DNA from: Dermatophagoides farinae
Lineage: Eukaryota; Arthropoda; Arachnida; Sarcoptiformes; Pyroglyphidae
Direction of reading: 5' to 3'
Assembly (NCBI RefSeq): GCF_024713945.1
Contig: NC_134683.1
Span: forward strand, 4,465,501-4,529,500
DNA: 64,000 nucleotides
How positions within the stretch are numbered: position 1 is the stretch's first letter; each line of letters opens with the position of its first letter. The notes beneath the pieces are model-generated. The model did no database searches and had not been told where the DNA came from. It saw only the letters and a program-made list of their open reading frames with translations. Shown here piece after piece: positions 35,701 through 48,038 of this stretch. The position numbers and the translations under genes were made by a program.

Positions 35701-37219
35701 AAAATCTATTTTGGAAAAAAAAGAAATAGAAAATGATTACGAAATAGGCGCCCATTTTATTTTCGGGCCAACAACAACAATAATAATATCCATTTCTATA
35801 TATCCATGTTTGGATTTATTTCATTTTCATCCAATCACACCATTTTCGGTTACAAAATACCTTTTTATTCATGTACATTTGAATTGATTTTGTTTTTTTT
35901 TTGAATTTCGTTCAATGAAATCAAAATGATGATCATTTTCTTTCTTTGATGTTGAAAATATAGATCATCATCATCATCATCATGGAATGGACATCAATCA
36001 CTGAATTGATTGATTTTATCATCGATATTTTGCAATACAATGAAAAAAAAAATCAATATTTTTTAAATGGATTTTCAATACCATTCATTTCAAATATACC
36101 ACATATATATTACATAATTAAGAGACTGAAAATTAGACAACAACAAAAAAAATTGGATCATTTCATCATCATCATCGACACACAGTGAGAAAATATTGTT
36201 GTTCATTGTGGCCAAATGATAAATTTCATCATTCAATTTCGATTGTAGATGATAAAGACGAATTAATTTATTTTTCAATTTTAGAAACAAAGCAAAATTT
36301 TTAGCAAAAACAAAAAAAAAACTAGAACAAGAACAAATTCCATTTTTAGCAAGTGAAAGAAAAGAAAAAATACAAATCGAAATGTGATTAAAAAAAATCT
36401 TTGGAAGAAAAATGAAAAACAAAAATTACTCATCATCATCGTAGACATAACATAACATCAAACATTGAAAACCACACAGAAGAAAAAGAAACAAAAACAC
36501 TGGTTGATTATCATCATCATTACAAACATTATCATTATCACCGACCATATTTTTTTTTTTTTAATAATTATGAATTGTATTATTTTCAAGTCAGCCGCCA
36601 TTATCAACATCATCATATGGCGCACGACTCTGTTCAGAGATCTTTCGAGATTTCGATTCGGTTGGTAGATTATCAACCAACCAACCAACCAGATTGATTC
36701 TATGATAAATTATTATTATTATTATTATTATCATCATCATCATTATCATTATTCTGAATCAATCAAGTGGATCAATACTACCACTATCACTATTATCATC
36801 TACTATCAATCAAAAGAAATGGAAACAGATTCATTCATTCAATTCATTTCAATGAATTTATCGATTCAATTGGATGGACAATATTGGCAAATATAATATC
36901 GATATATACATTGTTTGACATGTATCGATTGATTGATTGGATTGGATTGGATTGGATTTATTTATTTATATTTAGTTTGTTTTGTGTTCAACAAACAAAC
37001 AAACCAACCAACAAAAAGATCAAGATCAAGGATTTTTTTGAAAAAAAAACAAAACAAACAAAACAAACCTGATAGATGATATGAAGTACTGGATAATAAA
37101 TCATCATATGGATAATGTTGTGGCTGTTGTCTATGATTCGAAACACTGGTCGTTGTTATTATCATCAACCATATGTAGATGAAATTGAATTTTTTCCAAA
37201 ATTTTTCTATTATTGCCAT
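26772..37219 (-). CDS. Large secreted GH18 chitinase-like protein with three CBM14 domains (one-base frame break at 31580)
   Basis: Eight exons, read downward: 37219-37069, 33557-33366, 33277-33000, 32898-32774, 32704-32602, 32538-32362, 32289-32167, 32112-26772. All joins are GT-AG and in phase. Exon 1 encodes a signal-like N-terminus (FNFIYIWLMIITTTSVS) and is separated by a 3.5-kb intron. The GH18 domain runs over residues about 65-470, with LVCFYRVEDEYRPYDLDPCL and the catalytic DGVDIDYE at 179-186 (acid E186). The first-strand S-x-G-G motif reads SLRPTGTS and the M-x-Y-D motif is replaced by LPAFNFD. CBM14 domains lie at about 481-538, 548-607 and the last 60 residues, each with six Cys. 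Between the second and third is a linker of about 1,500 residues rich in Thr, Pro, Gln, His and Ser. An extra base at 31580-31581 breaks the second CBM14; without it the coding length (6,489) is divisible by three and gives 2,162 residues. The architecture resembles insect group VI chitinases (Cht6). Confidence 0.85.
33558..37068 (-). other. Long first intron of the chitinase-like gene
   Basis: The donor (AG|GTTTG at 37068) and acceptor (CCAG at 33558-33559) join the signal-peptide exon to the catalytic domain in phase 1. The 3.5-kb interval contains only repeats, including (GTCG)n at about 35009-35035, (ATG)n near 35065, (ATCC)n near 35355 and (ATT/ATC)n near 36713. No nested gene is supported. 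Confidence 0.6.
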
Positions 37220-40200
37220 TTTTTATTGATTGATGATTGATGAAATATGAACAAAAAAAAACAAACAAACAAACAATCTGATGTGATGAACAAAAAGATC
37301 TCAAAATTGTTGTATTTTGGCACTTGGTGGTGATGGGTGTGTGTGTGTGTGTTGGTGTTGGTGTTGGTGTGATCAAAAGCCGGAAACTTGTTTCCACTTT
37401 CGTGCCGGTCCAGAAAAATGATGCTGATGATCGGACTGTATATTATTATTAGCCGGTTCTCAACAACGGAAAAAAATTGAAATCAAAATCGAATGATGAA
37501 TAAAACGAGAATATTCATCACATGAATCGTAAACAATTATTAAATGTCACCAACCACATCAACAACAACAACGATATTGACACATCATCATCATTATTAT
37601 TGGTGTCGAATCATTTCACATCTTTTTTTAAATCTTGCAAAAAAAAACACAAAACAAAACAAAATATCAAACACGTCGTTTAAACACAAAAATACAAAAA
37701 CAAAAACATTCGTATTCAAATCATTAGTGATTGGGGAACAAAAAAAAAACCGATGCGCTGTACATATAGAACGTTCAGTAAAACATAACATTCGAATTCG
37801 AATCTTTGATGATGATCATCATCATCATCAAATAACTACTGAATGTGATTCTAAATGAAAATTGAATGAAATCTTTCGCTCTCTCTCTCGCTTGTTTTTT
37901 TCTTTCAATTCAATTCAATTGATGGATCGCTTTTTCTCTTTTTTTTTCTTCGAATCGAAAAAAAAAAAAATTTCTCCCAAAAAACACACACAGAGACATA
38001 GTTCCAAAATCGCAAAACATCATCATCATATGAAAGTGTGTGCATTCATCAATTCTCTTCTTCTTCATCGACTCTTCTTTGATTTCATTCAATGATAAGA
38101 TAAATCTGGTAATGTATTGCCACTACTACTGACATACATTTTTTCTTTTCTTTTCTTTTTACTTTACTTTACCCGAAAAAACAGATTCTCTTTTCTACGG
38201 GCAGAAAAAAAATACCACCATTTAATGTGAATAGATAATATATTATAACCATTAACGATGATGTGATCAAAAAAAAAAGTAAACAACAACCTGTTGAACA
38301 AAAAAAGATGTTACATTTCTTTGCATTTTTTTTTTGGTGATTTGATGGTGAGCCATCCAAAATCAACATCATCATCATGAATGGTGATAAGTGTTGAGAT
38401 GAATCGAAGAGAAAACCATATGAGAGAGAGAGAATATGGTAATCAAAATTCGAATCAATATCGGTTATCGAATCATTATCATTATCAAATCATTAAACAT
38501 ACATTGTGGAGAGGATGAAAAACAAAAAAAAAATGAGAACACTGTCTCTCTGTATTGTGAAAGAGAGAGAGAGAATGATAATCGGATGTACATCATCATC
38601 TATGGACATTGGAATCGGGTATGTAAAGCAGAAGAAAAAACCGGTAATGATAGACCGAAAAAGAGAAAATTAAATTTAACTAAACTCATAAAACATATAT
38701 ATTCAGCAAACATATGTTTTTCGCTTTTCAATTCGGACCAATGTGTCCGACTAAACTAATAAAAAATACAGCAGAAAGTGTCAGTTTTTATGAATGAGAA
38801 AAATGTTTCTATTTTTTTCCACCACCACCACCACCACCACTTGTTGCTGCTTCTTCACCTGTCCCTTTCCTCTCTCTCTCTCGCACTTGTTGGAATGTTT
38901 TTTTTTTTACTGTTATTCATCATCATCAATAATTATCATGTTACATCAATATGTCAATGATAGAGAATAGAGAAGAAAAAAAAAATACACAACCATATAT
39001 CCGGTGTGGATGTTCCATCCATGTATCCGGTCACATTATTCTCATCCGTCATATATGAAGGTCAAATTAGAACTATATTTAACTATATACATTCATACCA
39101 TATCGATGATTGGCATCGATATGAAACCTCTTTCTCTCACTCATTCACATTCACCTTCTTGTTTGATCATCATATCTAAGGAGATATACCAAAGTTTGAA
39201 GAAAAAATGTGTCAATTGATGATTATGGTTAATATTGTCGGTGATAATGATAATAATAAACATACACACATAGACACAGACACAGACAACCACACCATAG
39301 TCAACTATTTATCGACTATTTTTTTTTCGGGCACCCATTTAGTGGTTATTATTTTTTTCATTACAAAAATAAACCAATGACAATTGATGATATTGATTGA
39401 AATTGATATTCAATTGTGTGCGAGTGTCGGTTTTTTATTCATTCATTTGTATTTGTAAATCATTGTTGTCATCATCATCATCATCATTATTGAATTGATT
39501 TGAATTGAAACGAATTCAAATTGACCGATAATGATCATCAGTTGATTTTCATCAGTTTTTTTTTCAATGCAAAGGTCACATGATGATGATGATGACAAAA
39601 GACAACAACGGAAATGTGATATTTTTGTGTTCAATGTGGAATTTCAAAAAAAAAAAAAAAAAGAAACATGAACATTGACAAACCAAACAAACCAACCAAG
39701 ATGAGATTTCAATTCATAATCAGATAATTGATCATCATGGAATCGAACACACAAACAAACAAACAAACAAACAGCCCAAAAAATCAAAATCAAATCGAAT
39801 CGAATCGAATCGAATTGCATCAATCTTGAAAAAAAACAGCCAAAACAACAACAACAACAACAAAAAGCTAAGCTAGTTACTTATTTTCATGTTTATCTCT
39901 CCAGTGTCAGTGTGTTCGTGCTATAGATAGATAGATAGATGGATAGACAGACAGATAGTCAATCTATCAATTTGGCTAAAAATATCCATCACACACTCAC
40001 ACACACAAACACACAAATCGAATAAATTATTTCGATTTGTATCTACTCTATTCGTTTGTTTGTCTTTTTTTCGTTGTTGTTGTATTAAATTTTATGAAAT
40101 TTCTGGCGAAAAAAAACCTTGTTTCTCGGCTGTTTTATTATCAAATGATAATGACCTTTGGCCATTTCTCTCTCTCTCTCTCTCTTTGGTTGATCACAAA

Positions 40201-40553
40201 ACATCAATTTTTGTTGGAACCAAAAAAAAAAAAAAAAAAAAAAAATCAAATGAAATTAGAAATTGCCCGAAATCTTTGTTTTTTTTTTGGTTTTGGCTGG
40301 CCATTGCAATTACGCAATTATTCAATCAAATCAAAAAATTTTTTTCAAATTTTGGCACATTCGAATGTTTTGTTTTTTTTTCTTCGTTTGTTTATTTCGA
40401 TGCTCATTATCATTACCATGGCCATCATCATCATTATCATGTACTACACACACACCTTTTCTAATCTTTTGATTGTTTCATCGGAGATGAACGATACTTG
40501 AATACTGTAAACAAAGAAAAAAAAACACAAAGATCGACAAGTTGTCAATATAT

Positions 40554-40611
40554 GGTGTTTGTTTTTTGTTTTTTGGCATGAACCAAAACAAAAAACAAAA
40601 AACAAAAAACC
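40554..40611. repeat. T-rich/A-rich inverted repeat (hairpin)
   Basis: A T-rich arm (about 40554-40576, ending TTTTTTGG) is followed by a short CATGAA loop and an A-rich complementary arm (40583-40611, beginning CCAAAACAAAAAAC and ending AAAACC). The arms pair over about 20 bp with few mismatches. It is not followed by a recognisable gene, so a terminator role is not claimed. Confidence 0.6.
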
Positions 40612-41862
40612 TTAACATGATAATGACATTCATTCAAACGCATAGACACATTTCTTTCTTTTTTTTATCTTAAAAATAGATTCAGGTATCAAAATGAAGA
40701 AAAAAAAAGATCAAATCAAAATGGTCAATGAAAGGAAAAAAAATCTCGTTTTTTCTGAATTTAAATTTTTTTTTCTGTTTTGTTTTGTTTTGGGCGTAGC
40801 CAAACACACACAAATAAATGACACATAAATCACGACAACAATTTGTCAATTTGTGACAACAACAACAACAACAACAACAGCGACAACAACAACAACAGAA
40901 CCAGTAGCCGCAAAAAAAAAGTTTTGTTCAATTCAAAATTGTCCACCAATTTGAAATCCAAAATTCACCACAGTGTGTGTGTGTGTGTGTGTGTTTGATG
41001 AATGATGGACCATTATTTTGTCCACCAAAGATGGAAAGGTCATTTCATTTTTTCATCGATGAGAAAAAAAAATTTAAAAACAAAATCCATGATGAGATGG
41101 GATTAAAGATACGAATTTTTCGTTTATCTCTTGTTCCCATCGCACTTAACCACTTGGTACATATGTGTGTGTGTGTGTGTGGTGAAGATGAATGCCACTA
41201 CTGCTACGACGATTTATGATTGTCATCGAATCCACTAAATCAAAAAAAATTTTTTTTTGTTGTTTTTTTTCTGGATTCTTTTTCTCAAATCCGTCAACAA
41301 CAACGACGACGGATGAATTAATCATCGATCGATCGTTGCTGTTGCTGTTGTCAAATCTGTCAATTTGTGATCGATACAGATTCCAAAATTCAATAACAAA
41401 AAAAAAATGAAACAAAATAACGAAACGGGCGCGGATCTCTTAATGATAACGGAAAATGAATTATTTGCATATGAACAAAACATGTTGAAAATGGAAGAAA
41501 ATGATAAATTATGAAGAAAATGAAAATTTTTTTTTCATTTTTAACGAAAAAAAATAATAAATCACGCAATCAATGCAGCCACATAGAAATAAAAAAACTG
41601 TTCTTTTGTTCCATCATCATTTCCGGTGTGAGGAATTTTTTTGTTGTTGTAATGAAGACGAACATTTTTTTTTTCATTAACATATATCTTCTGTAATTTA
41701 CATTATAAAAATTGAATAATTCTTTCCACCTGGAACAATGTTTTTTGCATGTGGATATATAATATGTTGATATTCAAATTTCAAATTTTGATTTTCCATT
41801 ATCATTGGATCATCATTATAATCACACCGAACAAACAGACAAACAAATGAACAAACAAACAA

Positions 41863-41895
41863 CATCCATAGATCCATAGATCCATAGATCCATCC
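41863..41895. repeat. Tandem repeat of ATCCATAG
   Basis: About three and a half perfect copies of the octamer ATCCATAG, running into an ATCC repeat. It differs from the di- and trinucleotide tracts that dominate the window. Confidence 0.85.
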
Positions 41896-43163
41896 ATCAT
41901 AATCATCATCGTTTTATAATGATCACATAAGAAACATGCAAATCCGGAACAATAAATGAATGACTGGTGTGTCTGTGTGTGTGTGTATGAGGATAAGAAG
42001 AAAAAGAAAAAAAAGGATTAAGGTGGCGCCGCCACCACCTTTTTTTTGTATTATATTGGCAGGTTGAAATTGAAATTTTCTTCCTTTTTTTTCTTTGTTT
42101 GACAAAACAGACTCAAAATTAGATAATCACTGATGATTACCGAACGGATGAATTATGATGATGATCATCATCATCATTATCCACATTCGAGATTGAATTG
42201 GATTATCTTGGATTGTCCTTTGTTGACAAATAAATGTAAATGTAAATAGGAAGTGGAAAGGAAAAAAAACCGGTAAATCAATTTCTTCTCACCTCGATCA
42301 ACATTTGTATCGATCAATAGAAAAAAAACCACCACCAATAAGTTGACCTGATCGGGTCAAAACAAAAGAAACAAAAAAAAAATTTGGGTCGAACACATGC
42401 ATTGCTGCTACTACTACTACTTCACCATGGAATGTTATGCAATATATAAATAATTAATACCTGTGTGTGTGTATTTCACGATGTTTCAGTTTCTAATTTC
42501 TAATGAGGTTGAATGCAAAATAAAAAGAGAATTTTTTTTTTTATTTTTCACCGATAACCGTCCATTGGTCATTTATACCAACTTTGACGATAACACACAC
42601 ACACACATACTTTATGATGAACTCGAATCTCCTTTCGTGTTGTTGTTGTTGTTGGAAAAAAGATTGGATCCGAAAATAGTCACTTACCCGGGTGTGTGTG
42701 TTATTGAAATCGTAAAAAAAAACTAAGCCAACTTGTTGATCCATCTGGTTTGATCATGATTATTTTTTTTTCTTTCGTATACGGATAATGATGATGATGA
42801 TGATGAGAAAAAAGAAAAAATCAGTAGCGTTGAAAAACAAAAATGGCCAAATGATTATTATATTGCAATGATAACAAACAAAAAAAAAAATTTTCGATGA
42901 TTGATCCATCCATTCATCCATACAATATCCGAATGGTAATGGCCACCAATTAAACCGGAAAGAGAAAAAAAAATCATTTTTTTTGGCCAAACAAATGATG
43001 CGATGTGAAAGTTTCATCATGATCATGATGATGATGAAGTGGTAACTGAGCTTTCACCAATTGTATCATATCATCATTATTTATGTTTGATGAATGAATG
43101 AAAAAAAAACTCACGAAATAAAAAACAAAAAATCTAGTTCAACCTAAACTGGATCATTTTTCA

Positions 43164-43189
43164 TTTTTTTTTTTTTTTTTTTTTTTTTT
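43164..43189. repeat. Poly-T tract (26 T)
   Basis: An uninterrupted run of about 26 T in the gene-poor region. No retroposed sequence is recognisable next to it. Confidence 0.9.
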
Positions 43190-44065
43190 GGTTTCAATGA
43201 AACAACAACAACATGATCATGATCATGATCAATTCATAAAAATCGTATCAAATGAGATTGCCAATTTTCATTCATTCATTCAGAACAGCAGCAACAACAA
43301 AAAAAAAACGAGAACCTATTCATTACTTGGATAACTTTCATCAGTCAGATCACACAGATCATCGGTCAGGTTGGTCTCGATTTTTTTTCTTTCTCTCTCT
43401 CTCTCATTCATTTTTTCGATTACCGTCGTGATATTCGAATGACGATGTTGATGTTGATGATGATGATAATATTCGTGTGTATTTCGTTTCGTTTTGTTTG
43501 AATTTAAATTTGCCCTTCCCCCCCCCATTAGTGATAATGGTACCCATGATCATTATCATCATCATCATCATCATGGTCATCGTTGTTGTTAAAAATCATC
43601 AAATACAATTGATGATGCTACCGTTTTTTCTTTCATCTTCATTATATATTGAACAAATTCAATGGTAATATGGCCATTTAGTCAATCAATTGTAATGATC
43701 AAACAAATCAAGAGAGAAAACATCGACAAAAAACAAATTACCCTTGTTTTTCATCATCATTATTATTATCATTGCTTGAAATGTTGATGTGATGTGATAA
43801 AAATATCCTTCATCATCATCGTTCATTTTATTATTTCTTTTGATTTTAAAATTCATCAGTTTTTTTTGTCTTGTGTAAAAATAAGAAAAACTGGACTATT
43901 TATTTGGCCCCAAAAAAAACAACAACAACAGACTAATGGCTATTGATGGTGATTATCGTTTAATTTAAATTGTTTTGTTGATCGTTCAATCGATCGATCA
44001 ATTGATTGATTGATTGATTGATGAATTGAATCGGATTTTTGTTGTTGTTGCTAGTTTGTTTGCCC

Positions 44066-44073
44066 GCCATCTA
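44066..44073 (+). promoter_or_regulatory. YY1-like GCCATCTA element upstream of ATP synthase f
   Basis: CCCGCCATCTAAA lies about 200 bp upstream of the start codon and is the closest match in the window to the known CGCCATCTT form of YY1 sites in housekeeping promoters. Function inferred. Confidence 0.4.
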
Positions 44074-44272
44074 AATTCCAAAGGAAAAGTTTAAAAAACA
44101 AACAAAAAAAAACGTAACGTTTTATATGAATGCACCATAACCTTTTGTGTGTGCCCAAAACGTTTGATTCACAAGTTGGTTGTTGTTTTCAGTGAGTGTG
44201 TTGTCGAGTTTTTTGGGTTTTCATCAATTTTGAAAGTTTAATTTTTTTTGGGTAACATTATCAATTGTAATA

Positions 44273-44689
44273 ATGGCCAATCGATTATCACCATATTTTG
44301 GTAATTATCCAGCTGAATATAATCGTGCCATTCATGGCCCATATGTTCCCACACGTTATTATGGTCCACGTAAGTTTTTTTTTGTTCATGCAAAAACAAA
44401 CTCAAATTAATGATTTCAAATATCGAATCGAATAGGCGATACACCATTATCCGAGGTTAAAGTGAATGAAATGGTTAGCTGGTTGAATCGTCGTAATGTA
44501 CATCCGTTTGCAATATGGCAAGCAATGGGTCGGGCATATTATCGTTTCACACATCGTTTTGTTGAACCACGATATGCATCACCGGTTCGTTTCTTTTTCC
44601 AAGTGATCACCATGTCATCAATCTTTTTCTACATGTTGAATTATCCGAAAAATTTACGCCATCATAAACAGGCTAAATATCATTGGTAG
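44273..44689 (+). CDS. ATP5MF: ATP synthase subunit f, mitochondrial
   Basis: A small membrane subunit of the mitochondrial F1Fo ATP synthase. Two exons, 44273-44369 and 44436-44689, are joined across a 66-bp intron (GTAAGT...AATAG) in phase 1 and give 116 residues. The N-terminus GNYPAEYNRAIHGPYVPTRYYG and the segments LSEVKVNEMVSWLNRRN, AYYRFTHRFVEP and FFFQVITMSSIFFYMLNYPK match insect subunit f very closely, including the single C-terminal membrane span and the short basic tail ending HW. The ATG is preceded by a YY1-like element, and AATAAA signals follow near 44800. The annotation is secure. Confidence 0.95.
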
Positions 44690-45363
44690 ATTTAAAACGA
44701 AACCAACAATCACATTGCTAATGGATTAGAATGAAAAAAAACATCGAATGATGATGAAATGATTTATTAATTAATCTATATAGAAATACAAATTCAATAA
44801 TAATAATAAAAAAAATTTATTCCAAAAGAAAAAACTGAATCTCATTTTGTTTTCGCAAACATCAAATGGCAATTGATTATTGCAAACAAAAAAAAAATGA
44901 TTTTACACAATCTTCAAAATCAGGTGCTTGCGCGTGCAACATATGATTGTTGGTCATTTGGTCATTTTATCATAACACGTGCTTTTTGTTATTATTTTGA
45001 TGATGGGCAAATGAAAAAAAAGAATTGAAAAATAGATAAAAATCATCAGTATATATATATAGGACATATATAGGTGTAATATTAATTAATAAAATCAATC
45101 AATCATAATATCAATTCATAAATTATTCACATGTAAAATATTCTTTGTGTGTGTGTGTGGGTGTGTGTATGTTTTTTTGGCTTTTGTTGTTTATGTGATA
45201 AATAAATGTGGCTGTTTTGTTTGGATGGAGTTTTTGCTCTTGATTGAAAATTCGAATGTTTGTATTTTTTGTTTGAATGAAATGAGCTTTGCTTTGTCTT
45301 CATGTTGTTTTGTCGCTGCTGTCGTAGTTTTTGTTTATTCGTCGATTATTTTTTATTTTTTGT
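44690..45363. other. Spacer between convergent ATP synthase f and Rac1 genes
   Basis: The 3' ends of two convergent genes face each other here. The spacer contains an AATAAA-rich patch near 44800, AT-rich filler and a (GT)n run near 45145. The plus-strand frames at 45147-45617 and 45302-45637 are antisense to Rac1 exon 5 and are not genes. Confidence 0.6.
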
Positions 45364-46274
<911 letters not shown>

Positions 46275-48038
46275 TATTATGATGATGATTTTTTTTGGTT
46301 ATCGATAGAATAAACCACCAGATACTGTAACATACACACTATATAAACCCGAATTGAATCAGATCACACACACACACAAATGCACAAAATAAAAAACGAA
46401 GAAAACAACAACAACAAAAATAAAAACAAAGCAAATCAAGAAAAAAACTTAACAATAATTCTCGTATTTGAACACAGGATCTGGCAGATTATTATCATCA
46501 ACTATGGTGATTCAATTGGATCAAATTCAACAAAAACATAGACACAAATACACACACACACAGACAGAAAGAAAGAACAAAATTCCCGTGTACTACTACA
46601 ACAAGGATGTTGTTGATTTAATCTCCAAAAAAAAAAAATCAAATGTTTGGCTTGAATTTATTGTTTTCTTGTTTCTAGAGATTATGATGAAGATGATGAT
46701 GATTGGGCCAACAATGATTAATGCTGGGTGGTGGTGAGCCCAGATGATTAAACAATCTTTTTTAAGAATACGTGTTGTTGGTTGGTTTTTACTCCCTAGG
46801 TTAGATGATCATATAAGATATATATCTTTAAAAAATTTTTATTATTTGATGATGATGATGATTGATGATAATTGTCATGTCATTCAGTTAAAGATAGTGG
46901 AAATTGTTTTGTTACTGATGATGATTATGATGATGATGATGGATCAATTTATCAAATGGTCCATATGTAAATCTATGAAATCAAAATATCATTGATGATG
47001 ATGATGATGTTATTTGAGGTCAAAATAGAAAATCAAACAATTTACTTACTTTTATTGAACATATACAATTACTATAATAATTAGTAAAAAAACAATCGTC
47101 AGATTAATTAATTTAAAACAATTTAAGGCGTCTTGTATACAAAAACAATGATGATCATCAGGAAAAATATCTTTATGATGATGGTGATGGTGATGGTGGT
47201 GGTGGGTGGTGCATTTGTGGTAATAGCCGTGTCGAAGCCGCTATTTTTTATTTATTATTGCTCATACTGCTTCGTTTATTTTATTTTTTGGTGCGTGTCT
47301 GTGTGTGTGTATTGTATATAGCCGATAGTTTTTGTTTCTCTATCTCTCTCTCTGGTTATATTATCGATTTGGATTTCGAAACGAAAGACAGAAAAGAAAA
47401 AAAATTTGAGCAACAGGAGCAATGATGTGTCAACAATAACAAAATACACACACACACACACACACAATGAAAAAAGCCGGATCTAAACAAATGAAAAAAA
47501 AATTTGAAAAACTAAAGAATCAATTGATGGACAAGAATTTAAAGATTTTGCCAAAAAGTGTTGTGTGTAGGCGGTTGACCGGAATTTTTTTTTCAAAAAA
47601 GGAAACCAAAATAACCAGAAAAAAAACCGATTTGCAAACAACACACACAAACACAGACAAAAAAAAAATCGAATGAATTGAAACACAGCATGCAACATTT
47701 GATCAGATTGCTCATCAACAGAGAAACGGGCACGGGCACGGGCACTGAGCGTTATAAGCCACGAAGCAATCATCATATTAACACCACCCCGTATCAATAG
47801 TAACGACATCTATCGGAAATTGTTAAAAATGAAAAATTCGAATACAAAAAAAAAAAAAAATATTCATAAATATTGTTACCATCATACTCCTCTCTTCTTA
47901 ATCCACATTGTTTTTCTTTTTCGTTCCAAAACACTGTGCAGTGTGTGATGTGGCCAATATTCATTCGAGTGAAAAAATTGAATTTTTAAAATTTTTTAAA
48001 ATTTTCTCCTCATTAATCATCATTGACTTGAAACAAAA
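46275..48038. other. Intergenic region between divergent Rac1 and pelota
   Basis: About 1.8 kb holding the promoters of two divergent genes. It has (ATG)n near 46840-47010, (GGT)n near 47185 and (AC)n near 47445. A small GC-richer patch at about 47725-47815 contains three tandem GGGCAC units and an ACATCTATC motif. The frames at 46468-46995, 47133-47321 and 47467-47809 show no family signature. Confidence 0.6.
47806..47814 (+). promoter_or_regulatory. ACATCTATC element upstream of pelota
   Basis: ACATCTATC lies about 225 bp upstream of the pelota ATG. It shares CATCTAT with the elements ahead of TRMT10C and MPC2 but lacks the leading GC. It sits at the end of a GC-richer patch that probably marks the core promoter. 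Weak support. Confidence 0.25.

Larger units (their letters stand above)
37220..44272. other. Seven-kilobase gene-poor, repeat-rich region
   Basis: No gene can be supported. The sequence is AT-rich with (AC)n, (CAT)n, (CCA)n near 38822, (GATA)n near 39926, (CAA)n near 40857, poly-A/T tracts, a long inverted repeat at about 40554-40611 and an 8-bp tandem repeat at 41863-41895. It includes the promoters of the divergent chitinase-like and ATP synthase f genes at its ends. Confidence 0.6.

Noticed and set aside
40037-40501. Overlapping plus-strand frames of 134-154 codons with hydrophobic segments
   Set aside because: Two frames are open at once across poly-A/T and TC repeats, as expected by chance in this composition.
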